35,738 nucleotides of DNA from Methylobacter sp. GTDB taxonomy: Bacteria > Pseudomonadota > Gammaproteobacteria > Methylococcales > Methylomonadaceae. A program made the position numbers and the translations under genes. The notes under the pieces were generated by a model. That model searched no databases, was not told where the DNA came from, and worked only from the letters and a program-made list of their open reading frames with translations. Positions 6,740 through 14,879 of this stretch are shown in pieces. Within the stretch, counting starts at the first letter, position 1, and each line of letters opens with the position of its first letter. The stretch is taken from NCBI GenBank assembly GCA_030655535.1, contig JAURVK010000050.1, forward strand, positions 1 to 35,738, written 5' to 3'.

Positions 6740-9700
6740 ATGAAAATCATTAATTTCCCTATTACTAGATCAAAGATTCATCTCTTGCTGTTTTTACTAT
6801 TTATTATCACTTTGGCTTCAACCGGGGCGTGGGCTAAAACCATTGCGGCGGATGCCGGACAAAAAAGCGCAACGTTTGAAATCAATAAAGACACGCTAAA
6901 GGCCAGAATCGACGCTATCAATTCCCGGGAAGGTATTGATGAGGCGACAAAATCCAAGTTGTTGTTTATTTATCAGACGGCCGAAGATAATTTAGGCAAT
7001 ACCGAAAAGTTTAAAGCGCAGACTGCTGAATTTAAGACGGCTATCAAACAAGCGTCCGAGCAAACTAAAAAGCTGCAAAAAGAAATCGAGCATGTGCTGC
7101 TAAAAGTATCCAAGCAAAAACCGGAGAATTTTAATCAGATACCGGTTGAGGAACTTGAGCAGCGGCTTATTATTGAGAAAGGGAAAATCAGTAATCTGGA
7201 CGAGCAGTTAAAGAAATTTGAAAATGAACTGACAGTACAAAACAGCCGCCCACAGTTGATCCGCGAAGAAATGCTGGCCGCACAACAAAGTTTGGCTGCG
7301 GCACAGAAAAAGCTGGGAATTCCTGTCAATAAAGTCGATGCAAAATTGGAAGATGAAGCCAGGCAGGTGGAGCTGAAAACCTTGATTGATGCACGCACTG
7401 CCGAGTTAAAAATGCTTGATGTCGAAGCTATCAGTAATCCGGTCAGGGTCGAATTACTGAAAACCCAGTCTCGGTTACTGGATATACAAAAGACGGCGCT
7501 AACTCCAGTTGTTGCTGCAATCGAAAGCCTTACTTTCGATCTGCGTCAGCAAGAGGCGAAACAGATACAGGACGCACTCAGTCAAGCAGAAAAAGAAGTT
7601 TCCGATAAGCATGTTCTTATCCAGGAAAGTACGCGGGAAAATATTCAATACAGCCGGGATTTACAGAACATCACGGCCAAGATTGAACAATACAGCGAAC
7701 AAAAAACCAGGGTAGATACACAAGCCAGTGAAATTGAAACCGACTTTAAAAGCGCCGAAAAGAAAATCAGTTTGGCGGGTTTAAGTCCGGCGTTAGGCAA
7801 AATACTGCGCGAGCAGCGGCGTAATTTACCGGTTCAGGATGCATTTGAACAGCAGTCTCAGACTATTCAGAACGAAATTGCTTTGAGCAGTCTGGCGCAG
7901 TTTAAAGTCGAAGATAAACTGAAACGGCTGATGGATATTGACGCAGATCTGAAGGACATGATGAGCCTACAGGTTGATCAAGCTTTGCCTGTCGAGCAAC
8001 GCATGATGATACAGGCTGAGTTACGGGTGTTGCTGAACAATCAGAAAGAGTTGCTCAACAAGCTGTCCGTTGCCTACGGCACGTATTTGCGTGCGTTGGG
8101 CGATTTCGATTTTGCCCGGCAACAAATGATCACCCAGGCCGGTAAGTTTGCGATTTATCTGGATGAGCGTTTGTTGTGGGTGCCTAGTTCCGAGCCAATT
8201 AGCTTGGGATATATAGCTGATTTGTATCATTCCACGCAATGGCTGTTGTCGCCGTTTAACTGGATGGCGGTGATTAAAGATTCGGTTAAGTTGGCTTTTC
8301 AGCATCTATTTTTGATCTTTGTTGCGGTCGTGTTTTTTGTTGGTTTGCTGTTGTCTAAAAATTGGGCGAAGTTACAATTAGCGGCTATATCCGGCAAGGT
8401 TGAAAAAATTTATACCGATAATTTTTATTACACCTTAAAAGCCTTGATTTATAACTTAATACTGGTATTGCCGCTGCCGTTACTTTTTAACTATGTAGGC
8501 TGGTTTTTAAGTAGAGATGTTCAAGTTGACGATTTCACTAAATCCGTCGGTGACGGATTGCAGGGCGGGGCATTGACGATGTTTTTTCTGCAATTTTTCT
8601 ATCGCCTGTTTACAGTCGATGGCATAGCGCGCAAACATTTTCAATGGCAAGAAACATCAGTTAGTTTTTTGCGCATGCAGATCGGCTGGATCCGTTTTAT
8701 TGCAGTACCGGGGATGTTTATTATCAGCAGCACCAGTGCATCAAAATTTTCGGTACACAGCGACAGTATCGGCCGTCTGGCGCTGGTTATTATCATGATT
8801 GCCATGGCGATTTTTGCGGGGCGGGTATTAAAACCTTCGACCGGCTTATTGCAAGGTTATATCAATAATAATCCTGGAGGGTGGATAGCTAGGCTGTGCT
8901 ATGCGTGGTATTTCGCAGTCATCAGCATACCGTTGGTTATCATCGGTTTTGCGGTCGCCGGCTATTATTTAAGTGCATTGGAGTTGCAACAAAAATTCAT
9001 TATCACCCTACGGCTGATTTTCCTGACTATTATCATTCATGCGATGGTGATTCGCTGGTTAACGCTGGTTAACAGGCAATTGGCTATTGCTAATGCCAGA
9101 CAGAAACGTAAGACTGTGGCGATTGCCGAGAAGCATCTGGCTGGATCGGAAGATCCGGTGTTGCCGGTTGACGAACAACAAATCGATATTCCTAAAATAA
9201 ACGCCCAAACCATAAAGCTGTTGAATGTTTTTATCGGTTTTACGCTGGTGATCGGTTTTTGGCTGATCTGGAGAAATATCCTGCCGGCCTTTTCATTTTT
9301 GGAACAAATTGTGCTCTGGCAGCATCTGGTTAATATCGATAATCAGGAGAGTTATCAGCCGGTAACCCTGATCAATCTGTTGCTGGCCGGTTTGTATGCT
9401 TTTATTGTCGTGGTCTCGATACGAAATTTTCCCGGCGTGATGGAATTATTGGTGTTCAGACGCTTGTCGATAGAGACAGGCGGTCGTTATGCGGTTAATC
9501 AGCTGGCTAAATATGTGTTGTTTTCTATAGGCTTTATTTGCGTGGCAAACGAGCTGGGCGGCAGCTGGTCCCAAGTGCAGTGGTTGGTTGCAGCACTCAG
9601 TGTCGGCTTGGGTTTCGGCTTGCAGGAAATTTTCGCCAATATGGTATCGGGTATTATTCTGCTGTTCGAACGCCCGATACGGGTCGGCGATACCGTTACC

Positions 9701-10189
9701 ATCGGCGATGTCAGCGGTAAAGTCAGTCGTATTCAAATGCGGGCAACAACATTAATCGACTGGGATCAAAAAGAACTGATTGTGCCGAATAAAACCTTTA
9801 TCACCAGCCAGCTGGTAAACTGGACATTGAGCGATGCCACCACCCGCTTGGTGATTCCGGTCGGTATTGCCTACGGTTCCAATGTCGAGCTGGCGCATAA
9901 GGTCATGATCGATACGATAAAAGCGATGCCGCTGGTGCTGGACGACCCAGAACCGAGTGTATTATTCGTCGGTTTTGGCGATAGCTCGTTGGATTTTTCT
10001 ATCCGTGTTTTTGTCGGTGAATTGGCAAACCGACTACCGACCACGCATGACTTACACTTTCGCCTTGAAAAGGCCTTCCGCGAGCATAAAATAAAAATCC
10101 CATTTCCGCAACGGGACATTCATGTTCGTTCTGTCGTGCGTGAAAACGGTGAGATGAATCATGATGTGCAGCAAATTATCGGCGGATAG
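6740..10189 (+). CDS. Large MscS-family mechanosensitive channel (MscK/MscM type)
   Basis: Inner-membrane tension-gated channel that releases solutes on hypo-osmotic shock. The open frame begins at 6668, but 6740 gives a clean signal peptide (MKIINFPITRSKIHLLLFLLF, then ASTGAWA before KTIAADAG). No strong ribosome-binding site decides between the ATGs. From 6740 it is 1149 aa, close to MscK (KefA) and MscM (YjeP). A periplasmic coiled-coil region of about 450 residues, rich in Lys, Glu and Gln, comes first. Several membrane helices follow from about residue 520. At the C-terminus is the MscS core: pore helix ALSVGLGFGLQEIFANMVSG (about 950), the beta domain FERPIRVGDTVTIGDVSG, then IPFPQRDIHV near the end. 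MscK itself responds to K+, which would suit the neighbouring but divergent trkHA operon, though this is inference. The frame is intact throughout. Confidence 0.92.
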   Translation: MKIINFPITRSKIHLLLFLLFIITLASTGAWAKTIAADAGQKSATFEINKDTLKARIDAINSREGIDEATKSKLLFIYQTAEDNLGNTEKFKAQTAEFKTAIKQASEQTKKLQKEIEHVLLKVSKQKPENFNQIPVEELEQRLIIEKGKISNLDEQLKKFENELTVQNSRPQLIREEMLAAQQSLAAAQKKLGIPVNKVDAKLEDEARQVELKTLIDARTAELKMLDVEAISNPVRVELLKTQSRLLDIQKTALTPVVAAIESLTFDLRQQEAKQIQDALSQAEKEVSDKHVLIQESTRENIQYSRDLQNITAKIEQYSEQKTRVDTQASEIETDFKSAEKKISLAGLSPALGKILREQRRNLPVQDAFEQQSQTIQNEIALSSLAQFKVEDKLKRLMDIDADLKDMMSLQVDQALPVEQRMMIQAELRVLLNNQKELLNKLSVAYGTYLRALGDFDFARQQMITQAGKFAIYLDERLLWVPSSEPISLGYIADLYHSTQWLLSPFNWMAVIKDSVKLAFQHLFLIFVAVVFFVGLLLSKNWAKLQLAAISGKVEKIYTDNFYYTLKALIYNLILVLPLPLLFNYVGWFLSRDVQVDDFTKSVGDGLQGGALTMFFLQFFYRLFTVDGIARKHFQWQETSVSFLRMQIGWIRFIAVPGMFIISSTSASKFSVHSDSIGRLALVIIMIAMAIFAGRVLKPSTGLLQGYINNNPGGWIARLCYAWYFAVISIPLVIIGFAVAGYYLSALELQQKFIITLRLIFLTIIIHAMVIRWLTLVNRQLAIANARQKRKTVAIAEKHLAGSEDPVLPVDEQQIDIPKINAQTIKLLNVFIGFTLVIGFWLIWRNILPAFSFLEQIVLWQHLVNIDNQESYQPVTLINLLLAGLYAFIVVVSIRNFPGVMELLVFRRLSIETGGRYAVNQLAKYVLFSIGFICVANELGGSWSQVQWLVAALSVGLGFGLQEIFANMVSGIILLFERPIRVGDTVTIGDVSGKVSRIQMRATTLIDWDQKELIVPNKTFITSQLVNWTLSDATTRLVIPVGIAYGSNVELAHKVMIDTIKAMPLVLDDPEPSVLFVGFGDSSLDFSIRVFVGELANRLPTTHDLHFRLEKAFREHKIKIPFPQRDIHVRSVVRENGEMNHDVQQIIGG

Positions 10190-10301
10190 CCAAGCATTAA
10201 ATTCCCGGCATGCAATGCTTATTAACCCTCTTGGAAACCGGTATTCAAAAGCATTTCTTAGTTGAATCGGTGTTGTTCGCCAGACGTAAACGAGTTCATT
10301 G

Positions 10302-10397
10302 GTGCGCATTCTGGTTGTTGAGGATGAAAAGAAAACGACTGCCTATTTTCAAAAAGGCTTGGCCGAGCAAGGCTTTGTCGTCGATGTTGGATTGTAA
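10302..10397 (+). pseudogene. OmpR/CusR-type response regulator, N-terminal scrap
   Basis: From the GTG at 10302 the frame reads [19 protein letters not shown] and on through [11 protein letters not shown] to a TAA at 10395-10397. This matches the beginning of OmpR-family receiver domains of the CusR/CopR kind ([19 protein letters not shown]). The rest of the receiver and the DNA-binding domain are absent. Only 31 codons remain, so it is a remnant. Confidence 0.7.
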
Positions 10398-10504
10398 ATA
10401 TGAAGATGGCTCCCTATTATTCGCTTTTTTCGTCAATCTGAGGGAAGCGTGATGAAGCCTGACATATACGGGATTGGTTACAAAATAACTATTTCTCTGT
10501 AATC

Positions 10505-10666
10505 CGACCGGGTTTAAAGAACAGCGCAGATATTCATCCTTTGATGTTGGCAAGCCAGCAAGGTCATAGTGATGTGATCCGCTTTTTGATCGATCGGAAT
10601 CTATTAAGTGCAAAGAAAGCAAGTAGAAATGCTGTTGCTAAAAATAGGGGGGGGCGCAATAATTAA
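10505..10666 (+). pseudogene. Ankyrin-repeat protein fragment
   Basis: The frame includes ADIHPLMLASQQGHSDVIRF and then LIDRN, a good single ankyrin repeat (TPLMLAxxxGHxDVxxxLL), and runs to a TAA at 10664. There is no start codon with a ribosome-binding site and no further repeat upstream, so this is a leftover of a longer gene. A run of eight G lies at 10647-10654 in its tail. Together with the response-regulator scrap this makes 10.2-10.7 kb a graveyard of broken genes. Confidence 0.6.
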
Positions 10667-10805
10667 CGCGATCTGGATGCTGTAACTTAGGAGTGGCCGT
10701 TCAAATAAAACGAATTTCTCGTCTGAAGAGTTTTTTTAAGCTCATCAGTATTTAGCCTTGGCTTGCTATATTTACAAAAGCCATAAGTGGGTGACTAAAT
10801 ATGAG

Positions 10806-10839
10806 CTTGGCCCAAAAGTCGATAGACTTTCGGGCCAAG
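10806..10839 (-). terminator. Strong hairpin downstream of the cold-shock gene
   Basis: CTTGGCCCAAAAGTC (10806-10820) pairs with GACTTTCGGGCCAAG (10825-10839) over 15 positions with one mismatch and a 4 nt loop. It lies 12 bp past the stop of the minus-strand cold-shock gene. The following sequence is AT-rich rather than a pure T run, so it is probably a terminator or an mRNA-stabilising 3' hairpin. Confidence 0.65.
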
Positions 10840-10851
10840 TATATGAGTTTG

Positions 10852-11061
10852 TTACGCTGGGGTTACATTCTCGGCTTGAGGACCTTTTTGGCCTTGAGTT
10901 ACTTCCATAGTAACTTTTTGGCCTTCTCTTAAGGTCTTGCGGCCTGCGCCGTTAATTGCACTGTGATGAACAAAAACATCTTTGCCACCTTCTTGCTCAA
11001 TAAATCCAAAACCTTTTTCATCATTGAACCACTTAACGGTACCTACAACTTGCTCTGACAT
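10852..11061 (-). CDS. CspA-family cold-shock protein
   Basis: A single cold-shock (OB-fold) domain of 69 aa, the family's usual length, binding single-stranded RNA/DNA and melting RNA structure. RNP1 (KGFGFIEQ) and RNP2 (DVFVHHSAI) are intact, and it starts with the typical [16 protein letters not shown]. An AAGAG lies a few bases before the ATG. It is a monocistronic unit with a promoter candidate about 90 bp upstream and a strong hairpin after the stop. The leader of about 85 nt is shorter than that of cold-induced E. coli cspA, so cold induction cannot be claimed. Confidence 0.95.
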   Translation of the reverse strand: MSEQVVGTVKWFNDEKGFGFIEQEGGKDVFVHHSAINGAGRKTLREGQKVTMEVTQGQKGPQAENVTPA

Positions 11062-11152
11062 ATCACACTCTTACTTAAAAAATTGCCAATTTTTGTTGGC
11101 TTACAAATCCCAGCTTCATAAATAAAGCCGGCTCAAACTCTAACTGGGGCAG

Positions 11153-11182
11153 ATAATAGCACTAAATATATAAGCAGGGCAA
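11153..11182 (-). promoter_or_regulatory. Sigma-70-like promoter candidate for the cold-shock gene
   Basis: On the minus strand TTGCCC (11182-11177) and TATTAT (11158-11153) are 18 bp apart, with an AT-rich spacer. Transcription would begin near 11145, giving a leader of about 85 nt. No other sequence in this 213 bp gap fits as well. Confidence 0.45.
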
Positions 11183-11274
11183 AATATTTTAACTAGGCTC
11201 AAAGATAATTCTATCAGGGTTATAATGCCGGTATTAAAAAAGCTTTAAGGGGTGTTTGTTTACCTTAATTCGGG

Positions 11275-11763
11275 TTATGGTTGGGGTATAAGTTGTTGGT
11301 AATTACCTCGATAATATAAAAGAGGTTCTCCTTCGCGGCACACGCAGTCTTGTACTTCGCCGATTATAATCCAGTGAGTGCCCGCGTGAACTTCTTCTAT
11401 GACTTTGCATTCCAGAGACATGAGGCTGTTATCCAGAATGGGTACGCCGGTAATGCCCGCTGTCCATGGCGTGTTTTCAAACCGTTGCTGTTGGCTGCTG
11501 CCCCCGGCAAATTGATTGGAAACGTCTTGTTGAGTTGAACTTAAAATATTGACAGAAAAATGCTGGCTTTGTTTAATTCCCGTGCCGGTATCGGCAGATT
11601 CATTTAGGCAAACCAATATTTGAGGTGGATTAATTGAAACGCTTGAAAAGGCGGTTACTGTCATGCCCTGAATGCCGAACTTTTCAGAATGTGTCGTAAC
11701 AACGGTGACGCCGCTGGCCCATAGTTGCATCGCTTTTTTAAAATCATCAACATCAACAGTCAT
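11275..11763 (-). CDS. Flavin reductase-like (FMN-binding split-barrel) protein
   Basis: A 162 aa protein of the flavin reductase domain family (HpaC/RutF-like), which reduces FMN or FAD with NAD(P)H to supply a monooxygenase. The pattern FKKAMQLWASGVTVVTT, then GMTVTAFSSVSINPPQILVCLN, is the usual flavin-binding start. FSVNILSSTQQDVSNQFAG and GTHWIIIGEVQD follow, then PLLYYRGNYQQL at the end. The ATG at 11763 is preceded by GGGGGA. No partner oxygenase lies nearby, so the substrate pathway is unknown. It stands alone between the cold-shock gene and the MotB-like gene, all on the minus strand. Confidence 0.88.
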   Translation of the reverse strand: MTVDVDDFKKAMQLWASGVTVVTTHSEKFGIQGMTVTAFSSVSINPPQILVCLNESADTGTGIKQSQHFSVNILSSTQQDVSNQFAGGSSQQQRFENTPWTAGITGVPILDNSLMSLECKVIEEVHAGTHWIIIGEVQDCVCREGEPLLYYRGNYQQLIPQP

Positions 11764-11931
11764 TAATTCCCCCGGTTATTTGTTATAAAGATGCCGCCTT
11801 CTTTTTGATTTAAAAGAGATAAGAAGCGGGCGTTTTTTAAGGTTGTACCGGCTTTATGATACAGCACCGGCGCATACATGTTAAATAATCGGGGGATTGG
11901 TTGTTCTATATTTTTAGGGAAGAAATTGGAT

Positions 11932-12855
11932 TTATTGTTCTGAGAATTTGATTAAAATATTGACGCGCCGGTTTTTTTCTCTGCCTTCCGGTGTTGAATT
12001 ATCGGCAATGGGCATGGTGTCTGCGTAAGTGATGGCTCGCAAACGGCTGCTGTCTAATTGTTGCGAGACCAGGAAGTGTAAAACACTGGTGGCTCTGGAA
12101 GAACCCAGTTCCCAGTTTGAAGGGAATTTGGCGGTTTTAATGGGGATGTTGTCTGTGTGCCCTTCAATCAGGATCAGGCCAACCGATTGTTTTAATAAAG
12201 GAGTCAGGCGCTTTATTAAGGCTTCGCCTGGAACGGTTAGATCTGCCTCTGAAGATTTAAACAATACTTTGTCTTGAATCTCAAGCTGCGCATAGCCATG
12301 AGTCACTTTTATGTTGACGGTTTTATTAAGACCAAATTCATTAATGGCTTTTGTTAACTGTTGCTGCAATTTGTTTTCGTCTGTTGGCTTGACGGTTGCC
12401 TGTTGGGTGTTAATCGGCTGGGGAATGGGCTTTGTTACGACTTCATCGGCGCTTTTAATTTCCGGCGTATTGACAGGAGCGGGAGCAATGCTGTTGTTTT
12501 CTTTGGGTTCGGTTTTTATCTCGACGTTATTTTCGATGGGTACGAGGGCTTGAACGGGTTTGTTTTCCGCAACAACGGGGGGAGGGCAGGTTACGATAGC
12601 CGGTACAACAACCGGGGGACATATTACCGCAGGTATTTTATTAGGCTTAATTGCTCGCGGTTGATTGGCGGCTGCTTGTTGCTGTTCCGTGTTTAAGTCG
12701 CTTAATGTAATCAGCGTGATAACCAGCATGACGATCAGCACAAATACATCCAGATAGGTTAATAGCCAATTTTGTGAGTTGTGCGTGCCCGGTTGGCTAA
12801 GCAGATCCTCTAGGGACAGGGAGGACTGTAATTTCGACAATGAATATTTGCTCAT
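11932..12855 (-). CDS. MotB/OmpA-domain stator-like protein
   Basis: A 307 aa inner-membrane protein with one N-terminal transmembrane helix (residues about 29-51). This helix holds an aspartate, D36 in LLTYLDVFVLIV, at the place of the ion-carrying Asp of MotB. A long Pro/Lys/Glu-rich linker follows, then an OmpA-like peptidoglycan-binding domain from about residue 190 (LILIEGHTDNIPI, SSRATSVLHFLVSQQLD, REKNRRVNILI). This is the B half of a proton or sodium-driven stator and is encoded 62 bp after the MotA-like gene. No other flagellar gene is in the window, so it may serve the flagellum from a distant locus or a non-flagellar machine. The linker carries paired Cys-Pro-Pro motifs (CPP twice), which is unusual. 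Confidence 0.8.
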   Translation of the reverse strand: MSKYSLSKLQSSLSLEDLLSQPGTHNSQNWLLTYLDVFVLIVMLVITLITLSDLNTEQQQAAANQPRAIKPNKIPAVICPPVVVPAIVTCPPPVVAENKPVQALVPIENNVEIKTEPKENNSIAPAPVNTPEIKSADEVVTKPIPQPINTQQATVKPTDENKLQQQLTKAINEFGLNKTVNIKVTHGYAQLEIQDKVLFKSSEADLTVPGEALIKRLTPLLKQSVGLILIEGHTDNIPIKTAKFPSNWELGSSRATSVLHFLVSQQLDSSRLRAITYADTMPIADNSTPEGREKNRRVNILIKFSEQ

Positions 12856-12917
12856 TTTGCAGGACTTAGTCGGTTTGTGAGAGTCATGTAGGCTGGGGTT
12901 GGTTCCTTTGAGCTTCT

Positions 12918-13730
12918 TTAGTCTTTTAATTCATCGTCATAGTGCTTGATGAATGATTTGAGCGTTTCTCGGACAAATGAGGGACTGCGACGAGCTGCTA
13001 TCAGCGTAATGCCTTCCATGATCATGCTCATAATCATAATGCGCTGTTCAGTGCGCCGTTCGAGTTTTATGGCAATAGGATTGAAGATAAGATTGGCCAT
13101 GATGAGGCCGTAAAAGGTGGTAATCAGCGCAATGCCCATGTTGTAGCTTATGCCTGCTATATCTTTAAGTTCAATGATTTGCAGCATATTTATCATGCCT
13201 ACCAGAGTGCCTAGCATGCCAAACGCGGGAGAATAAGCGGCTAGACTGTAAAATATATTAGCTTCGGCTTTTTCTTTGGCTCTCAGGCGGGCAATGCGCC
13301 ATTTAAGTAACGACAAGATGTCTTCTACCGGGGTGTTGTCTACGATAAGCTGGAAGCCGGTTTTTAAATAGGGATTGTTGATGCCGTCGATGATGTTTTC
13401 TATTGCAGGCGTGTCTTTGTTAAACCACATTTGAGCAACGGCGGCAATTTCGTTAGCTTCTCTTTGGGGATTTAGGTCTTCATAAAAGAAAATAAGTTTT
13501 GCCGATTTCAATCCATGTCTAATGTCTCTTAAAGGATAGCTTAAAAAGATAGCGGCAATCGTGCCGCCTATGACAATCACAAGTCCGGTCAAGTTGATAA
13601 AAGAAAGCGGATCATTTGCAGCAATTATAATAATAAACAGGATGAGAATAATGCTTAGAAAAATACCTGCGGCTGTTGACGGGTTAACTTTTTTCGGAAA
13701 TGTTTTTATTGATGATTTGTCGAATTTCAT
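12918..13730 (-). CDS. MotA/TolQ/ExbB-family proton channel protein (MotA-like)
   Basis: A 270 aa integral membrane protein, the size of MotA/PomA, with two hydrophobic helices near the N-terminus (about 22-66). A cytoplasmic loop with conserved charges comes next (REANEIAAVAQMW). Two C-terminal helices follow, the first with the family signature SPAFGMLGTLVGMINML (about 168-184) and the second with NMGIALITTFYGLIMANLIFNPIA. It pairs with the MotB-like protein to form a stator channel that turns ion flow into work. The frame starts at 13730; no clear ribosome-binding site is visible. The two genes have the usual motA-motB order. Confidence 0.85.
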   Translation of the reverse strand: MKFDKSSIKTFPKKVNPSTAAGIFLSIILILFIIIIAANDPLSFINLTGLVIVIGGTIAAIFLSYPLRDIRHGLKSAKLIFFYEDLNPQREANEIAAVAQMWFNKDTPAIENIIDGINNPYLKTGFQLIVDNTPVEDILSLLKWRIARLRAKEKAEANIFYSLAAYSPAFGMLGTLVGMINMLQIIELKDIAGISYNMGIALITTFYGLIMANLIFNPIAIKLERRTEQRIMIMSMIMEGITLIAARRSPSFVRETLKSFIKHYDDELKD

Positions 13731-13898
13731 TTTGTAATAATATCAAGACATGTTGGTTGTGTAGATGTTGATGGCTTAACGCATTGCAAAATCATATTAC
13801 ATCAATGAAGGTAAATCTACTTATGTATAAAGATGGACATGTAATGTATTATTGATGCTTTTTGAATGCATGTGGCTAGCTGTTTTATAGTTAGTTGA

Positions 13899-14108
13899 AA
13901 AAGAGTAACGACTGGGACTAGTGCTCAGCGATTCCGTATGAATGTAACAATGCGCCGCCAGCTGCGGTTGCAGAACTCTGACCACAGTTCCCCTACCGGC
14001 CATTCTATAGCCACCTGGAGACACTTCAATTTCTTGGGCGAATATGATTTTTCAGACGAGAAACTACAGGATTCTGTGGAAATTCACCCCCCCAAAAACA
14101 CAGCCTAA
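13899..14108 (+). pseudogene. Probable transposase C-terminal remnant
   Basis: An open frame without a credible start runs from 13899 to the TAA at 14106-14108 and includes SPTGHSIATWRHFNFLGEYDF, then SDEKLQDSVEIHPPKNTA. The W-HxNxxGEYDFS pattern just before a stop resembles the ends of Tn3-family transposases. Family assignment is from memory and not firm. It sits immediately upstream of the defence island, where a mobile-element scar would be expected. The rest of 13731-14244 shows nothing else recognisable. Confidence 0.4.
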
Positions 14109-14244
14109 TCTAAGGTAAAGTTTGGAAAGAATAAAATTAGCTTAAAATAGGGCTGCAAAAGGGTTTGCAATAAATCCTACGGTGCGTTAAGTACCTTTAT
14201 GCAGAATAACCCAAATTTCTATGGAAGAAATTTTGAGCCTTTTA

Positions 14245-14273
14245 TTGATTAACACCCATATATAAAGTATAAG
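14245..14273 (+). promoter_or_regulatory. Sigma-70 promoter candidate for the RHH/ParE operon
   Basis: TTGATT (14245-14250) and TATAAG (14268-14273) are separated by exactly 17 bp of AT-rich sequence, about 39 bp before the antitoxin ATG. It is the best promoter match upstream of the island. Such promoters are normally repressed by the antitoxin-toxin complex. Confidence 0.5.
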
Positions 14274-14311
14274 CTACGATTACAAGTGAACCACAATAAA
14301 CCGGAGTAGCA

Positions 14312-14572
14312 ATGATGGCAACTGAAGCATTTACTATTAGAGCTGAAACAAACATCGTGCATAAGCTAGACGACCTAGCTGGATCATTAGATAGATCCCG
14401 TAATTATTTAGTCAATCAAGCCATCAAGGAATATCTGGAAACTCACGCTTGGCAGGTGGAGAAAATAACCCAAGGCATAGCAGCCGCTGACCGTGACGAA
14501 TTGATTGCGCATGATGATGTTATGCGTGAAATGGAAGACCTGATTGAGCGCAAAGCGAAAGTTCACGCGTGA
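14312..14572 (+). CDS. Ribbon-helix-helix (CopG/ParD-like) antitoxin
   Basis: An 86 aa antitoxin. The N-terminal MATEAFTIRAETNIVHKLDDLAGSLDRSRNYLVNQAIKEYLE is a typical ribbon-helix-helix DNA-binding fold: a short strand, then helix-turn-helix with SRNYLVNQAI. The acidic C-terminal helix (MREMEDLIERKAKV) is the expected toxin-wrapping part. GGAG lies seven bases before the first ATG at 14312; the adjacent ATG at 14315 is an alternative. Its stop overlaps the toxin start by four bases. It would neutralise the toxin and repress its own promoter. Confidence 0.88.
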   Translation: MMATEAFTIRAETNIVHKLDDLAGSLDRSRNYLVNQAIKEYLETHAWQVEKITQGIAAADRDELIAHDDVMREMEDLIERKAKVHA

Positions 14573-14853
14573 AGATTGTTTGGACCGAACCCTCCCGGCA
14601 GGATTTACGCGACATCTTCGAATTCATTGCCGAAGATAACGCCAAAGCAGCTCGTTCGTTGTTGGCTGAGATCAAGGAGCGCGTCTGTGTGTTGGTAAAT
14701 GAGCCGCAATTAGGCCGTGTCGGTAGGGTCGAGGGAACACGCGAGCTAGTTTTGACTGGAACCCACTACATCCTTCCTTACCGGGTGAAAGATCAACAAA
14801 TACAGATTTTGTCTGTTTTTCATGCGTCACGACAATGGCCTAAAAGTTTTTAA
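14569..14853 (+). CDS. ParE/RelE-superfamily toxin
   Basis: A 94 aa toxin starting at a GTG within the GTGA overlap with the antitoxin stop. The fold markers are KIVWTEPSRQDLRDIFEFIAEDN at the start, EPQLGRVGRVEGTRELVL in the middle and HYILPYRVKDQQIQILSVFHASRQWP at the end, the usual RelE/ParE pattern. The middle segment with GRxGRxxGTRELV fits the RelE/ParE plasmid-stabilisation group. Whether it cuts ribosome-bound mRNA (RelE) or inhibits gyrase (ParE) cannot be told; the RHH antitoxin partner favours ParE. It appears complete. Confidence 0.88.
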   Translation: MKIVWTEPSRQDLRDIFEFIAEDNAKAARSLLAEIKERVCVLVNEPQLGRVGRVEGTRELVLTGTHYILPYRVKDQQIQILSVFHASRQWPKSF

Positions 14854-14879
14854 TCTGTTAGGGATTAGCTAATAAAAGC

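Noticed and set aside
10296-10622. 108-codon minus-strand frame
   Set aside because: It is antisense to the response-regulator and ankyrin scraps, has no ribosome-binding site and its translation resembles no protein family.
13821-14024. 67-codon minus-strand frame
   Set aside because: It is the shadow of the plus-strand transposase-like remnant and has no start signal.
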